This document shows positions 1 through 7,347 of a stretch of DNA of 40,134 nt, piece by piece. The position numbers and the translations under genes were made by a program. The DNA is from Chloroflexota bacterium. GTDB taxonomy: Bacteria; Chloroflexota; Dehalococcoidia; Lucifugimonadales; Lucifugimonadaceae. Below the pieces are notes generated by a model, which did not search any database, was not told the DNA's origin, and was given only the letters and a program-made list of their open reading frames with translations. Every line of letters starts with the position of its first letter. Positions within the stretch are counted from its first letter, which is position 1. Location: contig PBLC01000005.1 in NCBI GenBank assembly GCA_002721675.1, positions 9,019 to 49,152 on the forward strand, read 5' to 3'.

Positions 1-586
1 CCCCTTGAGGGTTCTTTTTAAATATTCCAACCCTTTTATCCCCTCCATCTAAAATTTGATCAGTTTTAATTACAGAATATACAATCCATTCTCCATCTGA
101 AGACCAGTTACCTAATTTTTCTATTGCTGCATTGTTAGTGACTTCATTAATTAATTCATCAGTTACACTATAAACATTAATATCATGTTGCCCATCAGAA
201 TTTTTGCCTTTATATGAAATTTTTGTAGAATCTGGAGACCAAAAGAAATCCTCTACTGATTCCCCTTTTCTGCTTACTAATTTTTGTTGATTGCCCTCGA
301 AATCCATTATCCATAACTCTCTTATAGAGTTTCTTGTTGATATGAAAGAAATGCTATTTCCATCTGGAGATAGCTTAGGGATATCTTCTTCTTTAGAACT
401 ATTTGTAAGCCTAATATGATTATTACCGTTTTTATCCATGGAGTAAATTTCAGGATTTCCATCTTTTTCTGAAATATAAAGTATCGATGACTTTGATAGC
501 CCAGGTGACTCACAAGCGATAAAAAGTAAACTTAAAATCGTGATAAGCAATTTATATCTTATTATTAGTGCTAAGTTATTTTTCAT
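1..586 (-). CDS. Lipoprotein with TolB/WD40-like beta-propeller repeats, partial at window edge
   Basis: This reading frame is absent from the ORF track because it runs off the left edge; the listed 322..513 ORF is its shadow. Translating the minus strand from ATG at 586 gives a basic N-terminus, a hydrophobic stretch and a lipobox (LFIAC, Cys25), so the protein is probably exported and lipid-anchored. After it come repeated beta-propeller signatures: LYISEKDGNPEIYSMDKNG, then LSPDGNSISFIS, WSPDSTKISY and WSSDGEWIVYS, spaced about 40-45 residues apart as in TolB/PD40 blades. About 195 residues are visible and the C-terminus is missing. Such proteins often bind proteins or sugars at the cell surface, but no enzyme activity is visible and none is claimed. 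No clear ribosome binding site precedes the ATG. Confidence 0.8.
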   Translation of the reverse strand, partial: MKNNLALIIRYKLLITILSLLFIACESPGLSKSSILYISEKDGNPEIYSMDKNGNNHIRLTNSSKEEDIPKLSPDGNSISFISTRNSIRELWIMDFEGNQQKLVSRKGESVEDFFWSPDSTKISYKGKNSDGQHDINVYSVTDELINEVTNNAAIEKLGNWSSDGEWIVYSVIKTDQILDGGDKRVGIFKKNPQG

Positions 587-684
587 ATTAATAATTTAAT
601 TTTTAGATAATTATCGTATTAAAAGTTATCGTAGCAGTGATAAAAAACAATTAAAATGAATTTTGAGTATCTTTTTTTTGAATA

Positions 685-1446
685 ATGCCAAGTAGAACAT
701 CAAAAATGAATAAAGAACCTTTATCTGAAGGTAGAAGATCTGTTGCTGAGTCTTTAAAAAATCCTTCTAGCGTAGATAAAGTTCTGGTCAGTAAAAATCT
801 GACCAAATCTAGACCTATAAATGAGTTACTAGAAACGGCAAAAAAATATAATATCCCAATTGAATTTAAGAATGATGCCGATTTAGATAAAATTAGTCAT
901 ACTGGAAAACACCAAGGAATATTAGCTTATTTAGTTTCTGAAGGTTATTATCCTGAAATTCTTTTTTGGGAAACTTTAATTAATAATGATTCTAACTTTA
1001 GATTACTTATTCTTGACGGCATTCAAGATCCTCATAACTTCGGTGCAATTTCAAGATCCGCACTAGCTTTCGGTATCGACTATATAGTTATACCCAAGAA
1101 GAGATCTGTGGGAATTACTTCGGGTTCTATCAGGGCATCTTCAGGTGCTATCCATAATCTAAACATAATTAGGGTTCCAAATATCTCAAATTTTATAAAT
1201 AAATTGAAAAAATTTGATTTTTGGATAGTTGGCTTGAAGTCTGGCTCTGGAAAATCTGTAAAAGAGCATAAATTTTCTAAAAGAGTAAGTATTGTGATCG
1301 GTTCTGAACATGATGGAATATCTAAGAAAGTTGAGAGTCAAATTGATATATTTACTGAAATTACTATTAAAAAAGATAAGATAGAATCTTTAAATGCTTC
1401 TGTTGCTGCATCAATAGTAATGTTTGAATTATTTAATTCAGACTAA
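685..1446 (+). CDS. rlmB: 23S rRNA (guanosine-2'-O-)methyltransferase, TrmH/SpoU family (RlmB-like)
   Basis: The 253-residue protein has the two-domain layout of RlmB-type enzymes, which methylate ribose 2'-OH groups on rRNA using S-adenosylmethionine. The N-terminal substrate-binding domain is marked by EGRRSVAESLKNPSS (residues 15-29). The SPOUT knot carries motif 1 (DPHNFGAISRSALAFG, 115-130, with the conserved Arg124), motif 2 (IVIGSEHDGIS, about 204-213) and motif 3 (ESLNASVAASIVMFEL, 234-249). Length is normal. The ATG at 685 is used; ATG at 706 is a possible later start because the first seven residues are not conserved-looking. The family is secure, but the exact target base could differ (RlmB versus another TrmH-group member). 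Its stop shares four bases with the convergent dehydrogenase. Confidence 0.88.
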   Translation: MPSRTSKMNKEPLSEGRRSVAESLKNPSSVDKVLVSKNLTKSRPINELLETAKKYNIPIEFKNDADLDKISHTGKHQGILAYLVSEGYYPEILFWETLINNDSNFRLLILDGIQDPHNFGAISRSALAFGIDYIVIPKKRSVGITSGSIRASSGAIHNLNIIRVPNISNFINKLKKFDFWIVGLKSGSGKSVKEHKFSKRVSIVIGSEHDGISKKVESQIDIFTEITIKKDKIESLNASVAASIVMFELFNSD

Positions 1447-2453
1447 CTATATTTTGATAATTCTTCTACTACGTTAATTAGAGGTTTGTCGTTATAAAAG
1501 TTATTAATATTTTCTGCAACAATTTTCATTCTTCTTGAGGCTGTCCCGTATGTAGAGCCACAGATGTGAGGGGTTAGTATTACATTTTTAAGTTCATAGA
1601 ATGGGTATTCAGATGGTTTTGGGTTGTCTGATCCGCCCTTAGGATATGTGTACCAAGTATCGAGGCATGCACCAGCAATCCTATTAGATTTTAGCGCATG
1701 ATAAAGATGCTCTTCATTAATTATAGGTCCTCGGGCGGGATTTATTAAGAATGCATCATTCTTCATGGAATATATTTCTTTTTCTCCAATCATTCCTTTT
1801 GTCGATTCAATATATGGAACGCATACCACTACAAAGTCAGAAATTGAAATTAACTTTGTCATCTCATTTGATTTCACAACCTCTTTTATATTTAGCTGAT
1901 TAATAACTTCATCTTGAACATCAAATTCCTCTACTGCGTAATTATTCATTCCAAAAACATTAGTCATCTCAAGTACTTTTTTGCCAATTCTACCCAGTCC
2001 AATTACGGTTATATTTCTTCCAGTTAATTCTTTAAAGGGCCCAAATCTGGCTGGCCAATAGTCCCAGTTATTTTCTATAAAAGTGTTATGAGAATTTATT
2101 AATTCGCGATCTAGTGCGATCATTGACATTAAAACATACTCTGCTATACCAACTTCATGCTCATAACTATTGGTTACAACGCACCCTTCGGGAACAGCGT
2201 CTGAGGCAATTTTGTCCCAACCAGCACCAGGCATAAAAATTGCCTCCAAATTTTTAGCCTCATTTTTCCAAGATATATCCATAGATGTTGAAACTAAAAT
2301 ATTGAAATCTGGCAAAAGTTTTCTTATTTCTTCTTTTTTAGAAGCATCTGTTATATGCCAATCTATAGGCACATTTGTATTATTTTTCAAGTCATCAATA
2401 GAAAGGTTCAAAAACTTACTATTTAGAACTAATGCTTTAAGTTTCTTATTCAT
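1443..2453 (-). CDS. D-isomer-specific 2-hydroxyacid dehydrogenase family protein
   Basis: The 336-residue protein belongs to the NAD-dependent 2-hydroxyacid dehydrogenase family, which interconverts 2-hydroxy and 2-oxo acids. The Rossmann motif GLGRIG lies at residues 152-157. The substrate Arg is in INPARGP (R241) and the catalytic His in LTPHICGS (H296). The usual catalytic Glu position, aligned through the LDxW/DVF segment (LDTWYTYP), is Tyr270, so the His-Glu relay is not canonical. In formate dehydrogenases this slot is Gln, and the DTW/DVW wording is also closer to that branch, but assignment to formate is not justified. The start at 2453 gives a normal N-terminus. It is transcribed alone and divergently from the SDR gene. 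Confidence 0.8.
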   Translation of the reverse strand: MNKKLKALVLNSKFLNLSIDDLKNNTNVPIDWHITDASKKEEIRKLLPDFNILVSTSMDISWKNEAKNLEAIFMPGAGWDKIASDAVPEGCVVTNSYEHEVGIAEYVLMSMIALDRELINSHNTFIENNWDYWPARFGPFKELTGRNITVIGLGRIGKKVLEMTNVFGMNNYAVEEFDVQDEVINQLNIKEVVKSNEMTKLISISDFVVVCVPYIESTKGMIGEKEIYSMKNDAFLINPARGPIINEEHLYHALKSNRIAGACLDTWYTYPKGGSDNPKPSEYPFYELKNVILTPHICGSTYGTASRRMKIVAENINNFYNDKPLINVVEELSKYS

Positions 2454-2540
2454 ATTTCACCTCGTTAATTCAATCTTCTAGCAGAAAAGTTTTTAATGCA
2501 ATATTATTTAAAATAAATTAATTTGATACAAATTTATTAT

Positions 2541-2544
2541 GGAG
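2541..2544 (+). promoter_or_regulatory. Shine-Dalgarno site that fixes the SDR start
   Basis: GGAG lies five bases before ATG 2550. It supports that start over the TTG at 2523 used in the ORF track. Confidence 0.7.
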
Positions 2545-2549
2545 ACAAT

Positions 2550-3317
2550 ATGACAAAAGATAATGGAAAAGTTGCAATAGTTACAGGAGGTGGATCAGGC
2601 ATTGGAAAAGCATCTGCAATAGCACTTTTAAATGATGGTTATTCGGTAGTAATTTCAGGAAGAAGAGAAGATCCGCTTAAAAAAACAATTGAAGAATGTG
2701 GTGAAATGGATAATCATGAGAAAATTTTAGGAATTACTTGTGATGTTGGAGATCCAAATTCTGTCAAAAACCTTTTTAAAAGTACTATTGAAGAATTTGG
2801 AAGGCTAGATGTACTTTTTAATAATGCTGGTGGTGGAGCCCCCAAAAAACTCATAGAAGATTTAACATATGAAGAATGGCAAAATGTAGTTGATGCAAAT
2901 CTAACAGGAACCTTTTTGTGTTCTCAGGAAGCGATAAATATTATGAAAAGCCAAAACCCTATGGGAGGCAGGATAATAAATAATGGTTCAATTTCTGCAT
3001 ATGCACCTAGGCCAGACTCAGCCCCTTACACTGCTACCAAGCATGGAGTTAGCGGATTAACAAAATCTATTTCTTTAGATGGAAGAAAATATAATATTGC
3101 ATGCAGTCAAATAGATATTGGAAATGCTGCAACAGACATGACGGAAAGAATGAAGAATGGGGTTCCCCAAGCTAATGGATCAACGATGGTAGAGCCTACA
3201 TTTGATGTAAACCATGTTGCAGAGGTCGTTGTAAATATTTCTAATTTTCCTTTAGAAACTAATGTTCAATTTATTACAATAATGGCCACCAAAATGCCTT
3301 TCATTGGAAGAGGTTAG
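2550..3317 (+). CDS. Short-chain dehydrogenase/reductase (SDR)
   Basis: Classical NAD(P)-dependent SDR of 255 residues when started at ATG 2550, which follows a good Shine-Dalgarno site; the ORF track's TTG start adds nine implausible residues. Visible motifs are the cofactor loop [11 protein letters not shown] near the N-terminus, CDVGD, the NNAG motif, the catalytic Ser in [10 protein letters not shown] and the YTATK catalytic Tyr/Lys pair. The substrate cannot be read from the sequence. One base separates its stop from the next ATG, so it is probably co-translated with the M81-family gene. That context suggests a shared catabolic task with the flanking hydrolases, but this is inference. 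Confidence 0.87.
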   Translation: MTKDNGKVAIVTGGGSGIGKASAIALLNDGYSVVISGRREDPLKKTIEECGEMDNHEKILGITCDVGDPNSVKNLFKSTIEEFGRLDVLFNNAGGGAPKKLIEDLTYEEWQNVVDANLTGTFLCSQEAINIMKSQNPMGGRIINNGSISAYAPRPDSAPYTATKHGVSGLTKSISLDGRKYNIACSQIDIGNAATDMTERMKNGVPQANGSTMVEPTFDVNHVAEVVVNISNFPLETNVQFITIMATKMPFIGRG

Positions 3318-3318
3318 T

Positions 3319-4821
3319 ATGAAAATTGGCTTAACATGCTTCATGCATGAGTCAAATAATTTTATTAAAAAAACCACGCCATTAGAAAATTTCAAGGATC
3401 CTTCCTTTGGTGATTTTCTACACGGTGATCATATAGTTGATCATTTTAGAGGTGGGAATCATGAACTTAGTGGTTGTATTGATGAAATAGAGAAACAGGG
3501 TAATACTTTTATTCCAAAATTTTGCGGTATAGCAACTCCTTCTGGGACTGTTGAAAAGTATGCTTTTGACTATATTGTAAACAGAATAGTGGATGAAATA
3601 AATAAAGACGAAATGGATGGCTTAATAATTAATCTTCATGGAGCTACAGTATCAGAAGAGTATCTTGATGTAGATGGAGAAGTTTTATTTAGATTAAGAA
3701 ATAAAATGGGGTCCAAATTTCCAATAATTTGTACTTTGGATAAACATGCAAATATTTCTACTAAAATGTTTGAAAATGCAGATATATTAGTTGTTTTTAG
3801 GACATGTCCCCACCTCGATACTTATGATAGAGGTGTAGAGGCAGCCAAGCTAATGAAGCAGATGTTGAATAATGAATTGAGACCAACTGGGACATTTATT
3901 GCTCCTCCTATGATGATAAACATGACAAAGCAAAATACTTTTGAAGAGCCTGTGTCTAAAATAATAGAAGATATGGAATTTTTATCTAATGACTCTTCAG
4001 TAGTATCTGCAAGTTTTGCTTTAGGTTTCCAATTTGCAGATGTGCCCGAACTTGGAGCCTCCTTTATTGTTTATACAAATGATAATTCCGTACTTTCTAG
4101 AGAAAAGTGCGAATGGGTTTCAAGTAGAGCTTGGAAGAATAGGGAAAAGTATAATTTGGATGCTTATGAGGTAGAAGAAGCTGTAAAAATAGCTAGAGAA
4201 TCTAGAGAATCTCCAGTTGTCCTTAATGACGTTGGGGACAACACTGGAGGAGGTAGTTCAGCAGATTCTACTTTTCTTTTGCATGAGATAGTTAGGCAGA
4301 ATGTAGAAAATTATTGCACTGTATTTTTTGATCCTGAATCAGTATCAATGTGTGTAGATTCTGGAATAGGCTCCACTTTAAAATTAAGGATAGGCGGAAA
4401 AGTTGATGCCCAACATGGTTCTCCAGTTGAATTAGAAGGCAAAGTAATTAATATAACTGATGGTACATGGGAAGATAGCCAGATAAGGCATGGTGGTTAT
4501 ACAAAATATAATCAAGGTCCTACAGTATTATTTGAAACACAAAATAAAGGTTCAATTATCTTGACTTCACTTAGACAGCCACCGCAAAGTATTGGTCAAA
4601 TTACTCACATTGGAATTGATCCGTCTAAAAAGAAACTAATTACAACTAGAGGTGTTATTCTTCCTCGGCCTGCATATGATCCATTTGCTGCTAAAACAAT
4701 GTTAGTAAACACAAAAGGGACAACAACTGCTGATTTAAAAAATCTAAGTTTTAAAAATATAAAGAGAGATCTTTACCCTTTACAGAACCCTTCTTTTCAG
4801 CCTGGATTAAATGAAGTTTAA
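3319..4821 (+). CDS. M81 family metallopeptidase / MlrC-like protein
   Basis: The 500-residue protein matches the two-domain microcystinase C (MlrC, peptidase M81) family in length and motifs. It opens with MKIGLTCFMHESNNF, close to the family's HESNTF signature, followed by INLHGATVSE, DVDGEVLFRLR, TLDKHANIS and FRTCPHLDTYDRG, which carry the likely zinc ligands. The C-terminal domain contains NDVGDNTGGGSSADST. ATG 3319 is preferred over the TTG at 3304 in the track, because the latter overlaps the SDR gene and adds only MEEVS. Most environmental members have no known substrate and many sit beside amino-acid or sugar catabolic genes. Microcystin degradation should not be assumed. It follows the SDR by one base and ends in a shared four-base stop with the amidohydrolase. 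Confidence 0.85.
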   Translation: MKIGLTCFMHESNNFIKKTTPLENFKDPSFGDFLHGDHIVDHFRGGNHELSGCIDEIEKQGNTFIPKFCGIATPSGTVEKYAFDYIVNRIVDEINKDEMDGLIINLHGATVSEEYLDVDGEVLFRLRNKMGSKFPIICTLDKHANISTKMFENADILVVFRTCPHLDTYDRGVEAAKLMKQMLNNELRPTGTFIAPPMMINMTKQNTFEEPVSKIIEDMEFLSNDSSVVSASFALGFQFADVPELGASFIVYTNDNSVLSREKCEWVSSRAWKNREKYNLDAYEVEEAVKIARESRESPVVLNDVGDNTGGGSSADSTFLLHEIVRQNVENYCTVFFDPESVSMCVDSGIGSTLKLRIGGKVDAQHGSPVELEGKVINITDGTWEDSQIRHGGYTKYNQGPTVLFETQNKGSIILTSLRQPPQSIGQITHIGIDPSKKKLITTRGVILPRPAYDPFAAKTMLVNTKGTTTADLKNLSFKNIKRDLYPLQNPSFQPGLNEV

Positions 4822-5657
4822 ACTTTATAAAAATCTGACCCATTATTAAAGAAAAAATCTTCTCTTTCATCATCAGAAAATTTTTCAGTAATATTTTTTG
4901 CTAAATTTAATACATATTCATAAGAATTCTTAATTAAACATACTGGCCAATTGCTTCCGTACATTATCCTTTTTTTTCCAAAAGAATTTATAATTTGAGA
5001 AGAATATTTATCTACCACACCTAAAGATTGGTTATCATTCATCTCTTCAATTATCCCTGAAATTTTGCATGTTAATTTATTTATTTTTGCAAGTTCATTA
5101 ATTTCTGTGGCCCATGGTTCAAACTTATTTGTTGCTATTTCAGGCTTAGCAATATGATCAATTACTCCATTTAGGTCAGGAATTTTATCGTATACTTGGT
5201 GGATATATTTTAGATGGTTTGGTCTCACTAAAAAATCAAAATTGATTTTTCTTTTTGATAGCACTTTTAAACCATTTAGTACTTTAGGATCAATAATCCA
5301 ACTTTCATCTTCTTCATCGTGCCATACATGCCTTATACCAACAAATTTTTTATTTTTTTGGAATTTATCTAATTTATATTCAATTTTTGGACTTTTTAAG
5401 TCAATCCAGCCTACAATTCCACTAATTATTGAAGAATTATTGGCTATATTTAAGAGCCATTCCGCTTCACCTTCTGACTGATGGGCTTGGACACAAATAG
5501 TGCCCACCACTCCATTTCTTTCAATCTCATTAACTAGATCCTCATATAGAAAATTCTTGTTAATCTTTTTAGATTCATTAGAAGGTAGTTCTTTTATCCA
5601 ATCGTATGATCTTAGAGAAAGATCCCATAAGTGATGGTGAGTATCAAGAATTTTCAT
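4818..5657 (-). CDS. Amidohydrolase family 2 (COG3618-type, lactonase-like TIM barrel)
   Basis: The 279-residue protein begins DTHHHLWDLSLRSYDWI, the opening of the COG3618 branch of the amidohydrolase superfamily that includes L-fuconolactonase and 2-pyrone-4,6-dicarboxylate lactonase. Other family landmarks are GIRHVWHDEE, NFDFLVRPNHL, GVIDHIAKPEI and MYGSNWPVCL near the C-terminus. The last motif has Asn where some relatives have the catalytic Asp (GSDWPV); both versions occur in my recollection of the family, so activity is uncertain but likely. The start overlaps the stop of the upstream propeller gene as ATGA, indicating translational coupling. A lactone or cyclic ester substrate is a reasonable guess given the SMP-30-like partner. 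Confidence 0.82.
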   Translation of the reverse strand: MKILDTHHHLWDLSLRSYDWIKELPSNESKKINKNFLYEDLVNEIERNGVVGTICVQAHQSEGEAEWLLNIANNSSIISGIVGWIDLKSPKIEYKLDKFQKNKKFVGIRHVWHDEEDESWIIDPKVLNGLKVLSKRKINFDFLVRPNHLKYIHQVYDKIPDLNGVIDHIAKPEIATNKFEPWATEINELAKINKLTCKISGIIEEMNDNQSLGVVDKYSSQIINSFGKKRIMYGSNWPVCLIKNSYEYVLNLAKNITEKFSDDEREDFFFNNGSDFYKV

Positions 5658-6346
5658 GAATTAATTTTTATATAACCTATTTCTGGATAAGGTCTTACTG
5701 GATTTGGAAAAGCTGCATCTGAATACCAAAGTACTCCATTATTAATAGAAAGACCATGAGGATCCGGGCCCCCATCTGGAACATCAATTTGTTCCAGTTT
5801 ATCTCCTGTAACTTTATTATATTTTACGATATTCCTATCCACTCTGTCAGAGCACCATATTGATTCCCCTTCTATCGCAAGTCCATGAGGAGATTGATCA
5901 ATATCAAACTTGAATAATTCTTTAAACGAGTTAGGATCTACTAAAATCAACGCTGTAGGATTGAATGCAGTGATCCATAGTTTGCCTTGGTCCCATTCAA
6001 GTCCGTGAACCCCGCCACCATCAGGAGTTGGAAACCTAGAAACTATTTCCCCAGAATCTAAATTAACTTTTAGAATCCAGTTCATATGCGTATCTGTTCC
6101 TCTGAATGTTCGTGCATCAGTACGACCATTTGAAGCAAGCCACATATAACCATCTCCAATAGTAATGCCAGACCCATTTTCGCAAGTCGTAGGAATACTT
6201 TTTTTTGATGTTCCTTGTCGATCTACAATGAAAACATTATCGGTTTTTTGATCTATAACAAAAAGGTCATCTTCAAACCATTGCAATCCATTTGGCATAT
6301 CAATGCCACATTCGAAAGCCGGTATAAAATCTACTAAGTTTTTCAT
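5654..6346 (-). CDS. SMP-30/NHL-like beta-propeller protein
   Basis: The 230-residue protein is built from repeated short blades: MPNGLQWFEDDLFVIDQ, VHGLEWDQGKLWITAFNP, PHGLAIEGESIWCSDR and PHGLSINNGVLWYSDAAFP. This pattern (HGL followed by LW) is typical of six-bladed propellers related to SMP-30/gluconolactonase, NHL proteins and virginiamycin-B-lyase-like (Vgb) proteins. There is no signal peptide, so it is probably cytoplasmic. It is the first gene of a two-gene operon with the lactonase-type amidohydrolase (ATGA overlap), which supports a role in handling sugar-acid lactones. I cannot identify metal ligands with confidence, so a non-enzymatic propeller remains possible. Confidence 0.72.
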   Translation of the reverse strand: MKNLVDFIPAFECGIDMPNGLQWFEDDLFVIDQKTDNVFIVDRQGTSKKSIPTTCENGSGITIGDGYMWLASNGRTDARTFRGTDTHMNWILKVNLDSGEIVSRFPTPDGGGVHGLEWDQGKLWITAFNPTALILVDPNSFKELFKFDIDQSPHGLAIEGESIWCSDRVDRNIVKYNKVTGDKLEQIDVPDGGPDPHGLSINNGVLWYSDAAFPNPVRPYPEIGYIKINS

Positions 6347-6397
6347 TTTTATATTTTTTGTGCCCTGAAATGCTGTAATCTAATGTTTAAATTCATT

Positions 6398-6403
6398 TAT
6401 AAT
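6398..6403 (+). promoter_or_regulatory. Candidate -10 box for the NYN gene
   Basis: A perfect TATAAT lies 57 bases before the NYN start in the divergent gap 6347-6459. No convincing -35 is seen at 17 bases, so this is tentative in AT-rich DNA. Confidence 0.3.
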
Positions 6404-6459
6404 AACAATATTATTTATTTAAATTTTCATCAAATAAGTCTTATAGGCTTGGAGTTATT

Positions 6460-7344
6460 ATGTCAGAATCATCAGAGTCAGAACCTCAAATAAAAAAAGA
6501 AAGAGCATCAGAATCATCAGAGTCAGAACCTCAAATAAAAAAAGAAAGAGTAATGGTTTTTATAGATGGTAGCAATTTATACCATGTACTAAACCAGCAT
6601 TTTTCTCGTAATGACATTAAATTTGGAAAATTCGCTGAGAAATTATCTGGAGATAGAGAGTTAGTAAGAACATATTATTACAACATCAAACAGGAATCTA
6701 ATGGAAAAGGAGCAGAAGAACAAGAGAAATTCCTTTCTGCTTTATATGAGATTCCATATCTTGAAGTTAAATTGGGAATAGTTAAGCAGCGTGGCGATGC
6801 AATGGTAGAAAAAGGTGTAGATATGATGATAGGTGTTGATATATTAAAAAACGCTTATGAGGATCTTTACGATTCAGCTATCTTGGTAAGTGGCGACGGG
6901 GATTTCTATCCTGCATTACAAGCCGCAAAAGATCAAGGCAAGCATGTAGAGATTGCAGCATTTGATTCAAACATTTCACCTGAAACTGCAAGAATTGCAG
7001 ATTTACATATTAAATTGAATAAAACTTTTTTCTCAAATTTATGGATGACTAAGTCTGATATTAAGAAAGCATCAAAATCATATAATAAAGAAGAAGTAAC
7101 TGATGAATTATCTTCTCCTGAAGGAGAAAATAAAAAACCTAAAAAAAGGAAAGTATTAAAAACTTCAACCGCTAAAAGAAGTAGTTTCAAATCCAGTAGC
7201 AAAAAGTCATTTAGTAAAGGCAAATCTCGATCGAATTCAAAAAGAACCGAAATGTCCCCATCTACTGAGCCTCCTAAGTTGAATGGTTCGAGAGCATCAT
7301 CCTCAAAAAAGAAGGGCTGGATTAAAAAGTTGGTAGGAAAATAA
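6460..7344 (+). CDS. NYN domain (LabA/DUF88-like PIN-fold) putative ribonuclease with basic tail
   Basis: The core (about residues 31-185) is an NYN/LabA-type PIN-fold domain. VMVFIDGSNLYHVL holds the first acidic residue, EKGVDMMIGVDILKNA the middle acidic cluster, and AILVSGDGDFYPALQAA the final SGDGD metal-binding motif. These are the expected Mg-binding carboxylates of an RNase, so RNA cleavage is the likely activity. The N-terminus is a perfect protein-level duplication of about 15 residues (SESSESEPQIKKER twice). The last 90 residues are Lys/Ser-rich (KKPKKRKVLK, SFKSSSKKSFSKGKSRS), which suggests nucleic-acid binding. ATG 6460 follows GGAG at 6451-6454. A shorter start at ATG 6553 would remove both repeats. 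The gene is single and convergent with ilvD, with a three-base gap. Confidence 0.83.
   Translation: MSESSESEPQIKKERASESSESEPQIKKERVMVFIDGSNLYHVLNQHFSRNDIKFGKFAEKLSGDRELVRTYYYNIKQESNGKGAEEQEKFLSALYEIPYLEVKLGIVKQRGDAMVEKGVDMMIGVDILKNAYEDLYDSAILVSGDGDFYPALQAAKDQGKHVEIAAFDSNISPETARIADLHIKLNKTFFSNLWMTKSDIKKASKSYNKEEVTDELSSPEGENKKPKKRKVLKTSTAKRSSFKSSSKKSFSKGKSRSNSKRTEMSPSTEPPKLNGSRASSSKKKGWIKKLVGK
6463..6552 (+). repeat. Two-copy 45-bp in-frame tandem repeat
   Basis: Copies at 6463-6507 and 6508-6552 differ at one base (GCA versus GTA in the last codon). Together they encode the duplicated N-terminus of the NYN protein. The near identity points to a recent duplication. Confidence 0.95.
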
Positions 7345-7347
7345 AAG

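Noticed and set aside
565-574. TTAGTGCTAA, which resembles the right half of a CIRCE element
   Set aside because: It lies inside the lipoprotein signal-peptide codons and has no matching TTAGCACTC half nine bases away.
2170-2481. Plus-strand 103-residue ORF opposite the dehydrogenase, and similar track ORFs such as 7415..7786, 8267..8545, 9042..9479 and 35513..35800
   Set aside because: They lie antisense to well-supported genes and show no domain or ribosome binding site, so they are shadow frames.
5641-5657. Possible inactivation of the amidohydrolase because its GSNWPV motif has Asn for Asp
   Set aside because: Asn-containing variants appear normal in parts of this family, the HxH is present and the frame is intact, so I do not call it broken.
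7141-7164. PKKRKV in the NYN tail resembling a eukaryotic nuclear localisation signal
   Set aside because: The rest of the window is plainly bacterial and the tail is a low-complexity basic stretch, so the match is best read as chance.
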